Shown: piece by piece, positions 31,177 through 40,013 of the stretch
How the letters are laid out: every line of letters starts with the position of its first letter
Numbering within the stretch: the stretch's first letter is position 1
Assembly (NCBI RefSeq): GCF_040566545.1
Contig: NZ_JBEWZI010000009.1
Coordinates: 1 to 64,000, forward strand
DNA length: 64,000 nt
DNA from: Uliginosibacterium flavum
Lineage (GTDB): Bacteria; Pseudomonadota; Gammaproteobacteria; Burkholderiales; Rhodocyclaceae
Direction of reading: 5' to 3'
Made by a program: the position numbers and the translations under genes
The notes under the pieces: model-generated
The model's input: only the letters and a program-made list of their open reading frames with translations
Told to the model about the DNA's origin: nothing
The model's database searches: none

Positions 31177-32142
31177 ATGCCCGCTCAATCCCTGTTTCGT
31201 GGTGTCCTCTGTGCCTTGGGTGCCGGCCTTGTGTGGGGCCTGGTCTTTGTTACACCCCAGATCCTCGACGACTACCCGCCAGCCATGCTCGCTTTCGGGC
31301 GTTATCTGGCTTTCGGCCTGATCTGCCTGCCACTGGCCTGGCGTGATCGGCGGCGTCTGGCGCAGTTGAACAAGCGCGACTGGTATGCGGCGCTGGAACT
31401 CGCCCTGATCGGCAACATCCTGTACTACCTGTGCCTCGCGGCGGCCATCCAGCTGGCCGGCGGCGCCCTGCCCACCCTGATCATCGGCACCCTGCCGGTG
31501 GTCATTTCTGTTATTGCCAATACTGGCAAAGCGCCCGTGCCCTGGAGCAAGCTGGTCCCGCCGCTGCTCGTCATCGCGCTGGGGATTGCGCTGGTCAATC
31601 AGCATGAGCAGGCGCTGGTCGCGAGCGCGCATTCGCACTACGCCCTCGGGTTGCTGCTCGCCATCGTCGCGCTGGCCTGCTGGACCTGGTATCCGATCCG
31701 CAATGCGCGCTGGCTGCAATTACACCCGACACTGTCTTCGAGCACCTGGGCCACGGCGCAAGGTTTGGCGACCTTGCCACTATCGCTGATCGGCATGGGC
31801 GGCGCGGCGCTGTGGTTTAGCAAACCGGAAAACGGCTTCGCCTTTCCGCTCGGGCCACGCCCCCTTCTCTATGCAGGGCTGATGCTGGCCATCGGCCTGC
31901 TCGCCTCCTGGCTCGGCACGCTGTTGTGGAATCGCGCCAGCCGCCTTTTGCCGACCGCGCTGAGCGGTCAGCTCATCGTCTTCGAAACGCTGGCCGCCCT
32001 CGCCTATGCCTTCATGTGGCATGGCAGACTGCCCTCAATCTCCGTCGCAGCGGGAATTCTGCTGTTGATCAGCGGGGTCATACTAGGCGTGCGCACCTTC
32101 AATCAACAATCTGAACGAAGGAAAGCCCAAGCCGTCGTATAG
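31177..32142 (+). CDS. EamA/DMT family transporter
   Basis: A 321-residue inner-membrane transporter of the drug/metabolite superfamily. Ten hydrophobic helices are arranged as two EamA halves; the first begins FRGVLCALGAGLVWGLVFVTP, the second near residue 160 (YALGLLLAIVALACWTWYPIRN). The ends of both halves carry the usual Gly/Ala-rich packing motifs. The substrate is unknown; members export amino acids, nucleotides or drugs. It reads in the same direction as the preceding methyltransferase with 72 bases between; a link is only by position. Confidence 0.9.
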   Translation: MPAQSLFRGVLCALGAGLVWGLVFVTPQILDDYPPAMLAFGRYLAFGLICLPLAWRDRRRLAQLNKRDWYAALELALIGNILYYLCLAAAIQLAGGALPTLIIGTLPVVISVIANTGKAPVPWSKLVPPLLVIALGIALVNQHEQALVASAHSHYALGLLLAIVALACWTWYPIRNARWLQLHPTLSSSTWATAQGLATLPLSLIGMGGAALWFSKPENGFAFPLGPRPLLYAGLMLAIGLLASWLGTLLWNRASRLLPTALSGQLIVFETLAALAYAFMWHGRLPSISVAAGILLLISGVILGVRTFNQQSERRKAQAVV

Positions 32143-32254
32143 GCCGGGGCATTTAACCTACGCTGACAAACCCTGCGACCAAGATAAATCGCGATGAATC
32201 CATCACCCAGCCGCGCGGGTTACGCCTGCGGCTAACCCGCCCGACGCCAACACT

Positions 32255-32971
32255 ATGCCCAATCTCCCCGAAGCCGCCTTCCTTAATCACGCCGGCCTCA
32301 ATCGCCAGCACGTTTTCAATCTCGCCGAGCTGCCGGCTGATCTGGTCGCGCCGCTGGCGCCCGCGGCGCATGAGCGTCAGCTGATCCTGTTTGGCCATGC
32401 CGGGCGGCGGCTGTGGGAATGCGTGCAGGCCGAAGGCATTCGCACGGAACATCCAATTGACGAGTACAGCGTGCGCACGGTGGAGGCCTGGCTGGCGCAG
32501 GCCTTGCCGGCGGCGCGGGCGCGTTTTGTATTTCCGCAAAGCCTAGGCTCACGCCACATTGGCCTGCAGCGTCTGGGCACGATTGCCGGCTGGCATCGGG
32601 CGTCGCCTTTCATGGTCGGTATCGACTCAGTATGGGGCAGCTGGTTTGCGTATCGCGTGGCGATCCTCACGGATACGGATCTGCCGGCCTCGCAGCCGGT
32701 GGATAACGGCTATCCGTGCACGAGCTGCGCGACTAAGCCCTGTATCACGGCCTGCCCGGCCGGGGCGCTGGCAGGCGGCAGCTTCAATCTGGCAGCTTGC
32801 AACGCCGGGCGTCTCGCCGCCGAATCCGATTGCGCGCTGGGCTGTACGGCGCGCAGCGCCTGTCCGGTGGGGGCGGAGCATCGCTATGAAGAAAGCCAGA
32901 TCTGCCACAGTGCGGCTGGCTCGCTGGCGACGATCCGCCGTTATCAGGAAAACCTGCACAAGATCGCCTGA
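32255..32971 (+). CDS. 4Fe-4S ferredoxin-like protein
   Basis: A 238-residue protein with a cysteine-rich C-terminal part: CTSCATKPCITACPAGAL near 158-175 and CALGCTARSACPVG near 198-211, spacing that fits two 4Fe-4S clusters of ferredoxin type. The N-terminal 150 residues (LILFGHAGRRLWECV, LQRLGTIAGWHRASPF, GIDSVWGSWFAYRVAIL) recall the non-catalytic part of QueG-like proteins, but the cobalamin pocket is missing, so it is not a second queG. Its role is unknown. The stop codon TGA is the first three bases of a palindromic repeat. Confidence 0.78.
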   Translation: MPNLPEAAFLNHAGLNRQHVFNLAELPADLVAPLAPAAHERQLILFGHAGRRLWECVQAEGIRTEHPIDEYSVRTVEAWLAQALPAARARFVFPQSLGSRHIGLQRLGTIAGWHRASPFMVGIDSVWGSWFAYRVAILTDTDLPASQPVDNGYPCTSCATKPCITACPAGALAGGSFNLAACNAGRLAAESDCALGCTARSACPVGAEHRYEESQICHSAAGSLATIRRYQENLHKIA

Positions 32972-33079
32972 AGACCCGCCCCCGGACTGGATCTACAAGG
33001 CAGCAGCCGGCTCAGGCTTGCCGGGCGCGGTGATTGCGGCAGGCTGCCTGTAGAAGTCCGCCAGATGCGGCTCTGCAGA
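32969..33079. repeat. TGAAGAGCC-family palindromic repeat, long form
   Basis: TGAAGACCCGCCCCCGGACT...GGATCTACAAGGCAGCAGCC, a middle insert (GGCTCAGGCTTGCCGGGCGC), then GGCAGGCTGCCTGTAGAAG and TCCGCCAGATGCGGCTCTGC. The long form (about 110 bases) is shared with the copy at 34148. Its first TGA is the stop codon of the preceding gene. Confidence 0.7.
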
Positions 33080-33133
33080 CAGCCTACATGTAGCATTGCT
33101 CGTGACGGCCGCGCCAGAGACTGTCCTCCCGAC

Positions 33134-33979
33134 TCAGCGCGGCCTGCTTTGACCCTCAGGCCGATCGCCGTTTCTCGATCCCTTATCGCGCTGGCGGTTT
33201 TGCTCCTCCGTCTGCTGCTGACCACGCTGCTCCTGCTCGGCCTTTTGCCGACTTTGTTGCTCAGTTTGCTGACGCTGGCGATCCTGATCGGCCCGCTCAC
33301 GGTCGCGCTGCCCTTGCTCGCGCTGTGCCCGCTCCTGTTCGCGATGGCGGTTTTGTTGCTCCGCCTGCTGCTGACCACGCTGTTCCTGCTCGGCCTTTTG
33401 CCGATTTTGTTGTTCAGCTTGCTGGCGCTGACGATCCTGATCGGCCCGCTCACGGTCGCGTTGTCCTTGCTCGCGCTGTGCCCGTTCCTGTTCGCGCTGA
33501 CGGTTTTGTTGATCGGCCTGCTGACGATTACGTTGCTCCTGTTCGCTCTGACGCTGGCGTTCCTGTTCAGTGCGCCGACGATCCTGTTCGGCCCGTTCGC
33601 GGTTGTACTGATCTTGCTCGCGTTGCGCTCGTTCCTGTTCACGCTGCCGGTTTTGCTGATCAACCTGCTGGCGCTGGCGATCCTGATCGGCGCGGCGCCG
33701 ATCCTACTCAGCCCGTTCGCGGTTGTGCTGATCCTGTTCGCGTCGCATGCGCTCTTGCTCGCGCTGACGATTTTGCTGTTCGATATCCTGACGCCGCTCC
33801 CGTTCCTGTCGCGATCTGGGCGATTCGCCACGATAGCGGTCGTCGCCGTCCCGGTCGTAGTCACGCTGCTGACGATCCGGAGGCGCATCCGGCCACGCCC
33901 CCGGAGGCAAAGGCACGCAAGCCGCCACGCCCAGCAGCACCACGATCGCCAAGGTAATGCCGGTCATATTTTTTCTCAT
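33134..33979 (-). pseudogene. charged coiled-coil lipoprotein gene, interrupted by amber stop
   Basis: A minus-strand frame from ATG 33979 begins with a lipoprotein signal (TLAIVVLLGVAAC, lipobox Cys near residue 21) and then an almost purely Arg/Gln/Glu/Asp helix. At 33706-33704 a TAG ends the protein at 91 residues, but the same frame continues with the same composition (QREQERAQREQGQRDRERAD) to a TGA at 33136-33134, 281 codons in all. A CAG-to-TAG change is the simplest cause, since CAG is the most common codon here. The distal part has a near-exact 150-bp (50-codon) period. Either the gene is broken or only the short lipoprotein is made. Confidence 0.7.
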
Positions 33980-34147
33980 GTCTGTTTCCTGCCGCGTTCA
34001 TCAAATGTTCTGAGCCTGATGATAGCGAGAATTACACACAGCTCCCTGACACAGACCTGTATAGGGGTTCGCGAAACAATCCGCCCTGCAAGCATTCGTA
34101 CCCCGCGCAGTGACGAATGAGAAAATCCATATTTCTACGCTCCTGCC

Positions 34148-34255
34148 TGAAGAGCCGCCCCCCACCTCGGTCTTCACAACGGCTGCCCGCTCAGGCTTAT
34201 CAGGAGCGGCTGTCCGGGCAGGCCATCTGCAGAACGCCTGTACGAGCGGCCTCCA
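34148..34255. repeat. TGAAGAGCC-family palindromic repeat, long form
   Basis: TGAAGAGCCGCCCCCCACCT...CGGTCTTCACAACGGCTGCC, middle insert CGCTCAGGCTTATCAGGAGC, then GGGCAGGCCATCTGCAGAACG and GAGCGGCCTCCAC. It shares the insert with the copy at 32969, so the two are a sub-family. Confidence 0.65.
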
Positions 34256-34428
34256 CATGCGCGCATATGTGATCGGTATCACCGCCAAGCTATTGATTAT
34301 TGACGGCTTCCTGTTACCGGTCTAGTCTGCCAAAGGTCGGCGAACGCCGGCAAACATCGTCGGCAAAGCAACGTCACACCTAGTTGCCCGCAATGCCGAC
34401 GAAATCATATAAAAAATGGAGACAAAAC

Positions 34429-35892
34429 ATGCGTATCAACCTCTTACTGGGCGCCCTCGCGCTCGGGCTGTCAGGCAGCGCCCTGGCGGCAACTGACTAT
34501 CCATCCGGCTACACCAAGTGCGCACAAGTAGGCAGCGCCTGCAGCATGAGCGGCACGCATACCGTCGCGCTCGGCAAGTCCGGCGCCTTCGTGTATGCGA
34601 CGCTGACCGGCGCTTTCACCTGCAGCACCTCGCTGTTCCCGACGAACAGTTTCGCGGCCAGTGCCTGGTGTTCAGTCGGGCCGGTAGTCAGCAGCAGTTC
34701 GTCCAGCTCGTCTTCATCCAGCAGTTCAAGCTCATCGAGCAGTTCCAGTTCATCAAGCAGCAGCTCCAGTTCTTCCAGCAGCAGCTCGTCTTCGTCCTCG
34801 TCGAGCAGCTCCAGCTCATCCAGCAGTGGCTCCGGCACGGCGCCAAAGTCCACCGCGACGCGTCCGCAATTGAGCAGCTCGGTGGCGGCCAATTACACGG
34901 CGGCCAAGTTCCTCGGCAGCTGGACGCCAGCCGCCGTGACGCTGCCGGCATCGCCCAACTACACGGTGGGCAGCGGCGCGACTTACAAGACGGTGCAATC
35001 CGCCGTCAACGCAGCCATTGCTGCAGGCGGCAGCACGCGCAAGTACATTCTGGTGAATCCGGGTACTTATAACGAAGTCGTCTTCGTCGCCTCCGGCGTG
35101 CCGATCACGCTGTATGGCACGGGCGCTGCCACGGACGTGAAGATCCAGCAGAAGACCAACTCGCCGATGACCGGCAGCCAGTACAAGGCGCTGGTACCGT
35201 CGGCCAACTACACGGGCGCGGGCAAGACCTGGGTGGATGGCTGCGCGGCCAAGGGCAGCAGCATCGTAGGCACGACCTGCTCCTCGGCCTTCGTCATCCA
35301 GAACGCTGGCTTCCAGATGAAGAACGTGACGGTGACCAACACCTATAGCGAAGACAACGCCAATTCGGGCGGCGCGGATCAGGCGGTGGCGGTTTACACG
35401 GCAGCGGATCAGGTGACTCTCGACAACGTGCGCCTGATCGGCAATCAGGACACGCTGTGGGTCTCCGGCACCAACAAGCGCGTGTATGTGAAGAACAGCT
35501 ACATCGCGGGCGATGTGGACTTCATCTTTGGTAACGCGACAGCGGTATTCGATGGCTGCGAGGTTTACTACGTGACCGGCCGCAAGAGCAGCAGCGCGAT
35601 GGCTGCACCGAGCACCGAGAGCAGCGTGACCTACGGCTTCCTGTTCAGCGGTGGCACGTTCACCAGCGACGGCAGCCTTAGCGGCACGATATACTTTGCA
35701 CGCCAGTGGCCGCAGAGCAGCCTGTCCAGCCCGGTAGGCAAGATGATCATCCGCGGCGCAACCCTCGGCAAACACATCGTCTCGACCGCGCCATGGAAGG
35801 ACTGGAGCAGTTCGCAGAAAGCCAATTACGGCACGGCCAGCGTGCCCTATCTGGGCGAACACCTGAACAGCGGTGTGGGCGCAGCCAAGTAA
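34429..35892 (+). CDS. secreted pectinesterase with poly-serine linker (CE8)
   Basis: Removes methyl esters from pectin. The 487-residue protein has a signal peptide (MRINLLLGALALG, cleavage after SALA near residue 22), and a small Cys-containing domain at about 24-85 (YTKCAQVGSACSMSGTHTVALG) like those attached to other plant-polysaccharide enzymes. Next comes a linker of about 45 serines near 88-133 and a CE8 beta-helix. Catalytic blocks: VAVYTAADQ, LIGNQDTLW (first Asp), GDVDFIFGNATAVFDG (second Asp) and FARQWP. The start at 34429 has a GGAG motif and leads straight into the signal. A terminator follows. Secretion outside the cell is likely. Confidence 0.92.
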   Translation: MRINLLLGALALGLSGSALAATDYPSGYTKCAQVGSACSMSGTHTVALGKSGAFVYATLTGAFTCSTSLFPTNSFAASAWCSVGPVVSSSSSSSSSSSSSSSSSSSSSSSSSSSSSSSSSSSSSSSSSSSSSSGSGTAPKSTATRPQLSSSVAANYTAAKFLGSWTPAAVTLPASPNYTVGSGATYKTVQSAVNAAIAAGGSTRKYILVNPGTYNEVVFVASGVPITLYGTGAATDVKIQQKTNSPMTGSQYKALVPSANYTGAGKTWVDGCAAKGSSIVGTTCSSAFVIQNAGFQMKNVTVTNTYSEDNANSGGADQAVAVYTAADQVTLDNVRLIGNQDTLWVSGTNKRVYVKNSYIAGDVDFIFGNATAVFDGCEVYYVTGRKSSSAMAAPSTESSVTYGFLFSGGTFTSDGSLSGTIYFARQWPQSSLSSPVGKMIIRGATLGKHIVSTAPWKDWSSSQKANYGTASVPYLGEHLNSGVGAAK

Positions 35893-35912
35893 GCGGCTGT
35901 CCTGAAGCAAGC

Positions 35913-35943
35913 AAAGGCCGCGATGGATTCGCGGCCTTTTTTG
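35913..35943 (+). terminator. intrinsic terminator after pectinesterase
   Basis: The stem AAAGGCCGCGA / TCGCGGCCTTT followed by TTT, 21 bases after the stop. Confidence 0.85.
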
Positions 35944-36001
35944 TTCACCAGCAGCAGGCCGGAAACATGCGAAGCTTCGCCATCGCCGGACAAGGATCGC
36001 C

Positions 36002-36625
36002 ATGAACATCTCCACACCACAGACTGCGTGGGAAAAATTCTGGGCCGCCAGCGGCGCGGCACAGGCCTGCCCGCAGCTGATGACGGAACTGCTGCTGGCC
36101 TGGAGCGAACCGCAGCGCCACTACCATACCCTGCGCCATCTGGTGGAATGCCTGGACGCGCTGGAAGGCGTGTGGCCACTGGCTGAGCGACCCGCCGAGC
36201 TGTGTCTGGCCCTGTGGTTTCACGACGCGATCTATGACGTGCGCGCCCGCGACAACGAAGCACGCAGCGCCGACTGGGCCCGCCGGGCGCTGCTGGAGGG
36301 AGGCTTCCCGGCCGAGGCGGCGCAGCGCGTGCACGATCTGGTGATGGCCACCTGCCACAACGCACAAACCTTGGCGGGCGACGCCGCCTTGCTGGTCGAC
36401 ATCGATCTGGCCATCCTCGGTGCGCCGCCTACGCGTTTCGATGAGTACGAAACGCAGGTGCGTGCCGAATACGCCTGGGTGCCCGAAGCCGTCTTTCGCA
36501 GCAAGCGGCGTGAAGTGCTGCAAGGCTTTCTGGCCCGCCCGAACATTTACTACACGCCGCATTTCCGCCAGAGGTTCGAAGAGGCTGCGCGCGCCAATCT
36601 GTGCCGCTCGATCTCGAATCTCTGA
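36002..36625 (+). CDS. predicted HD-superfamily metal-dependent phosphohydrolase
   Basis: The 207-residue protein fits the COG4339 type: WSEPQRHYHTLRHLVECLDAL near 37-57 (paired His), LALWFHDAIYDVRARDNE near 70-87 (His-Asp), VMATCHNAQ near 117 (His) and DIDLAILGA near 138 (Asp) are the metal ligands. The pattern is complete. Substrates are unknown. The short 57-base gap after the pectinesterase terminator makes it a separate unit. The 339-base gap that follows holds no gene I can support, only an ATTGACC / GGTCAAT inverted repeat (36909-36931) ahead of the next gene. Confidence 0.85.
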   Translation: MNISTPQTAWEKFWAASGAAQACPQLMTELLLAWSEPQRHYHTLRHLVECLDALEGVWPLAERPAELCLALWFHDAIYDVRARDNEARSADWARRALLEGGFPAEAAQRVHDLVMATCHNAQTLAGDAALLVDIDLAILGAPPTRFDEYETQVRAEYAWVPEAVFRSKRREVLQGFLARPNIYYTPHFRQRFEEAARANLCRSISNL

Positions 36626-36908
36626 TTTACTGCCCGCGACCCAAAACCCCTTATCCCCCTACTTCAGGTAGCGCTTGCACAAAATCTGCGGTGTAAATTT
36701 GACAGAGCACTTCCAGACATCCGTCTGACTTTGGGCAATCGATGGATATCGAATATCAGTATGCCCTGTTCCAGTGCGAAGCAATCCACATACGGCGGAC
36801 TCCAAAAACCACCGCCGGTCTCATCGGGCGAGACACTCAGCCTGCCCCTACCACCCGTACGAAATACTTGCAGCATTGTCATACTGGCGACACAATTCCG
36901 TCACATTT

Positions 36909-36931
36909 ATTGACCAGCATTAACGGTCAAT
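36909..36931. promoter_or_regulatory. inverted repeat upstream of the PAP2 gene
   Basis: ATTGACC, nine bases, GGTCAAT: a perfect 7-base dyad 33 bases before the PAP2 start, suitable as an operator or leader hairpin. Confidence 0.35.
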
Positions 36932-36964
36932 GCACAACAAACAAGAAACAGCGGGCTTGATCGC

Positions 36965-37567
36965 ATGAATACACTGGACTATCTGGTCAATATTTCGATC
37001 TCCATCATCCTCATTGTCGGCTGCTACCAATTCTATTTCTGGTGCCAGCGCAACCAATGGGTTACTCCGCGCAAGTTCCACTCGCCGCTGGATGAAAAAA
37101 TTCCGTTCTGGTCCGGTTGGGTGTGGGTCTACAGCTTCCTGTATTACCCGGCCATCATTTACCTGAACCTGCTCGCGCGTGACCACCGCCAGTTCAACTA
37201 CATGGCCATCAGCTTCATCCTGTTACTGTTCTGCCAGATGTTTTTCTTTCTGGTCTTTCCGGTCGAAACACCCGCGCACTGGCGCGAATTGCCGGAGAGC
37301 AACAAATGGTCGATCCGCTTCCTGAAGTTCGTGCAGAACTACGACAAGTCCTCGAACTGTTTTCCGAGCATGCATACCTCGGTCGCCATGCTCACCGCCA
37401 TGTTCGCCTGGCCCTACTTCGGCGCCTGGGCTCTGCTCTTCCCCGCACTGATCGCCATCAGCTGCATGTTCACCAAACAGCATTACATGCTGGATCTGCC
37501 CTGCGGTGCGCTGCTGGGCTGGGGCGTCTTTCAGCTCGTCAATCACGGCGCCAACATCGTCGCCTGA
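36965..37567 (+). CDS. PAP2-type membrane phosphatase
   Basis: A 200-residue integral membrane protein with five or six helices and the PAP2 signature. SSNCFPSMHTSVAMLTA holds the motif-2 His, and CMFTKQHYMLDLPCG the motif-3 His and Asp; motif 1 (about PESNKWS) is weak, as in the inositolphosphotransferase-like PAP2_3 branch. Such enzymes dephosphorylate or transfer lipid phosphates (phosphatidate, undecaprenyl pyrophosphate). No partner gene is nearby. A strong terminator separates it from the convergent argG. Confidence 0.85.
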   Translation: MNTLDYLVNISISIILIVGCYQFYFWCQRNQWVTPRKFHSPLDEKIPFWSGWVWVYSFLYYPAIIYLNLLARDHRQFNYMAISFILLLFCQMFFFLVFPVETPAHWRELPESNKWSIRFLKFVQNYDKSSNCFPSMHTSVAMLTAMFAWPYFGAWALLFPALIAISCMFTKQHYMLDLPCGALLGWGVFQLVNHGANIVA

Positions 37568-37587
37568 GCAGACGGGTCACACGAAAT

Positions 37588-37619
37588 AAAAAAGCCGCTC
37601 GAACCCGAGCGGCTTTTTT
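37588..37619. terminator. bidirectional terminator
   Basis: AAAAAAGCCGCTCG / CGAGCGGCTTTTTT with loop AACC between convergent PAP2 and argG; usable on both strands. Confidence 0.9.
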
Positions 37620-37654
37620 ACGAACGCAATACGCTCACAAACTCAGCTCATCGT

Positions 37655-38884
37655 TCAGCCGCCGCGCTTAGCCTTGGCATTCGCCGCGATGCGCATGCGC
37701 AGGGCATTGAGCTTGATGAAGCCGCCGGCATCCGCCTGATTGTAGGCGCCGCCATCGTCGTCGAAGCTGGCGATGTTCTGGTCGAACAGGCTGTACTTCG
37801 AATCACGCGCCACCACCGACACTGCGCCCTTGTAGAGCTTCACGCGGACGAAGCCCGTGACGTTTTCCTGCGTATGATCGATCAGGGTCTGCAGCGCAAT
37901 GCGCTCCGGGCTCCACCAGTAACCGGCGTAGATCATCTGCGCGTAACGCGGCATCAGATCATCCTTGAGGTGGGCGACTTCGCGATCCAGCGTGATCGAC
38001 TCGATACCACGGTGGGCCTTGAGCAGGATGGTGCCGCCAGGGGTCTCGTAGCAGCCACGGCTCTTCATGCCGACGTAGCGGTTTTCGACCAGATCCAGAC
38101 GGCCAATGCCGTGCTTGCCACCCAGTTCGTTGAGCTTGGCCAGCAGCTCGTGAGCCTTCATGCGCGTACCGTTGATGGCAACCAGATCGCCGTGTTCGAA
38201 CTCCAGATCCAGGTACTCGGCCTGATCCGGCGCAGCCTCGGGCGACACACTCCAGCGCCACATGGTTTCTTCGGCTTCGTTCTTCGGATCTTCAAGGTGA
38301 CGGCCTTCGAAGCTGATATGCAGCAGGTTGGCGTCCATCGAATAGGGTGCGCCGCCATTCTTGTGCTTCATGTCCACCGAAATGCCATTGGCTTCAGCAT
38401 AAGCCATGAGTTTTTCGCGCGAATTCAGATCCCACTCACGCCACGGAGCAATGACCTTGACGTTCGGCATCAGCGCATAGGCGCCCAGCTCAAAACGCAC
38501 CTGATCGTTGCCCTTGCCGGTCGCGCCGTGCGAAATGGTATCGGCACCGGTGGCCTTGACGATTTCGATCAGGCGCTTGGCGATCAGCGGACGGGCAATG
38601 GAAGTACCCAGCAGATATTCACCTTCATAAACCGTGTTGGCGCGGAACATCGGGAACACGAAATCGCGCACAAACTCTTCGCGCAGATCGTCGATGAAAA
38701 TGTGCTCGGGCTTGATCCCGGCCTTCAGCGCCTTGGCGCGGGCGGGTTCCAGCTCTTCACCCTGACCGAGGTCGGCGGTAAAGGTCACCACTTCACACTT
38801 GTACTCGTCCTGCAGCCACTTCAGGATCACCGAGGTATCCAGACCGCCGGAATAGGCCAGCACCACGCGCTTCACATCACTCAT
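37655..38884 (-). CDS. argG: argininosuccinate synthase
   Basis: Joins citrulline and aspartate with ATP in the arginine pathway. The 409-residue enzyme shows the ATP P-loop AYSGGLDTS at about 10-18, ITFTADLGQGEEL-like VTFTADLGQ, SHGATGKGNDQVRFE near 118, YSMDANLLHIS near 175, and the C-terminal SLFDQNIASFDDDGGAYNQADA. The start at 38884 has GGAG before it; a longer frame adds 13 non-conserved residues. It lies 72 bases downstream of argF in the same direction, forming an argF-argG unit. Confidence 0.96.
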   Translation of the reverse strand: MSDVKRVVLAYSGGLDTSVILKWLQDEYKCEVVTFTADLGQGEELEPARAKALKAGIKPEHIFIDDLREEFVRDFVFPMFRANTVYEGEYLLGTSIARPLIAKRLIEIVKATGADTISHGATGKGNDQVRFELGAYALMPNVKVIAPWREWDLNSREKLMAYAEANGISVDMKHKNGGAPYSMDANLLHISFEGRHLEDPKNEAEETMWRWSVSPEAAPDQAEYLDLEFEHGDLVAINGTRMKAHELLAKLNELGGKHGIGRLDLVENRYVGMKSRGCYETPGGTILLKAHRGIESITLDREVAHLKDDLMPRYAQMIYAGYWWSPERIALQTLIDHTQENVTGFVRVKLYKGAVSVVARDSKYSLFDQNIASFDDDGGAYNQADAGGFIKLNALRMRIAANAKAKRGG

Positions 38885-38956
38885 TTCATTTCTCCACACA
38901 TCAAACAGAGACAGGGCAAGCACGCCTCATGGCCGCCCACCACACTTCAAAATCAC

Positions 38957-39877
38957 TTAGATGCGGCCCAGCATCAAGAACTCCAGCAGGGCCTTCTGGG
39001 CGTGCAGACGATTCTCGGCTTCATCCCAGACCACGCTCTGCGGGCCATCGATCACTTCGGAAGTCACTTCCTCACCGCGGTGCGCGGGCAGGCAGTGCAT
39101 GAACATGGCGTCCTTGTCAGCCACACCCATCATGTCGGCATCGACCTGATAGTCGGCAAAATCGCGCAGGCGCGCCTCATTCTCGGCTTCGAAACCCATC
39201 GAGGTCCACACGTCGGTCGTGATGATGTGCGCGCCGCGCGCAGCATCCATCGGATCAGCAAACTGTTCGTAATGCGCCGAACCGCCGATGTTGGCCTTGG
39301 CCTGATCGACTTCGTAGCCCTTGGGCGAACTCACATGCACCTTGAAATCCAGCAACTCAGCCGCCTGCAACCAGGTATTGCACATGTTGTTGGTATCGCC
39401 GATCCAGGCCACGGTCTTGCCCTGAATGGAGCCGTGGCGTTCGATCCAGGTGAAGATGTCGGCGAGGATCTGACAGGGATGGAATTCATTGGTCAGCCCA
39501 TTGATGACCGGCACGCGCGAATTGGCCGCGAAGCGCTCGACGATGGTCTGCTCGAAAGTGCGGATCATTACCACGTCGCTCATGCGCGAGATCACCTGCG
39601 CCGCATCTTCCACCGGCTCACCGCGCCCCAATTGGGAGTCGCGCGTATTCAGGTAGATCGCAGAACCACCCAGCTGGAACATGCCGGCTTCGAAAGACAG
39701 ACGCGTGCGCGTGCTGGCTTTCTCGAAGATCATCACCAGGGTGCGATCAAAGAGCGGATGGTAGGTTTCGTAGCGTTTGAACTTGTCCTTGATCCATTTT
39801 GCACGGGCAAAGACGTAGTCGATCTCGTCACGGGAGAGATCCTTGAACTGCAGGAAATGTCTGGGCGCTTTATTCAT
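38957..39877 (-). CDS. argF: ornithine carbamoyltransferase
   Basis: Makes citrulline from ornithine and carbamoyl phosphate. The 306-residue protein carries the carbamoyl phosphate motif FEKASTRTR near 51-59, GQSE-like NTRDSQLGRGEP, HPCQILADI near 135, WIGDTNNM and the ornithine/HCLP block MFMHCLPAHRGEEV near 265. The start MNKAPRHFLQFKDLS at 39877 is the usual N terminus; a longer frame upstream runs through the rpsT terminator region. It is the first gene of the argF-argG pair. Confidence 0.96.
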   Translation of the reverse strand: MNKAPRHFLQFKDLSRDEIDYVFARAKWIKDKFKRYETYHPLFDRTLVMIFEKASTRTRLSFEAGMFQLGGSAIYLNTRDSQLGRGEPVEDAAQVISRMSDVVMIRTFEQTIVERFAANSRVPVINGLTNEFHPCQILADIFTWIERHGSIQGKTVAWIGDTNNMCNTWLQAAELLDFKVHVSSPKGYEVDQAKANIGGSAHYEQFADPMDAARGAHIITTDVWTSMGFEAENEARLRDFADYQVDADMMGVADKDAMFMHCLPAHRGEEVTSEVIDGPQSVVWDEAENRLHAQKALLEFLMLGRI

Positions 39878-39945
39878 GGTGCTCTTTCTCAGACCGTGCC
39901 AAAGCACGACCAAATCGGGAGGGGCAGCGTCAACAAGGTAAAAAC

Positions 39946-39982
39946 GAAAAAGGGGCGCGACTTGCGTCACACCCCCTTTTTG
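39946..39982 (-). terminator. intrinsic terminator of rpsT
   Basis: On the minus strand AAAAAGGGGGTGTGACGCAA...GTCGCGCCCCTTTTT forms a hairpin with flanking A and T runs, 31 bases after the rpsT stop. Confidence 0.75.
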
Positions 39983-40013
39983 ATTCCAGCCACCTCAGTG
40001 GCGCGGAATACAA

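Noticed and set aside
32255..32971. Second queG
   Set aside because: The iron-sulfur part is similar in style, but the catalytic Asp block and cobalamin-binding core of QueG are absent.
33065..34120. A 351-codon plus-strand frame rich in Leu and Ala that looks like a membrane protein
   Set aside because: It is the antisense of the Arg/Gln-rich lipoprotein repeat; the lipoprotein signal and repeat logic fit the minus strand.
34680..34830. Short tandem repeat that could be taken for a CRISPR or microsatellite
   Set aside because: It is the coding of the serine linker of the pectinesterase, in frame, with no spacers.
36664..36960. Overlapping small frames on both strands in the gap before the PAP2 gene
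   Set aside because: Neither has a ribosome site, a conserved motif or coding-like composition.
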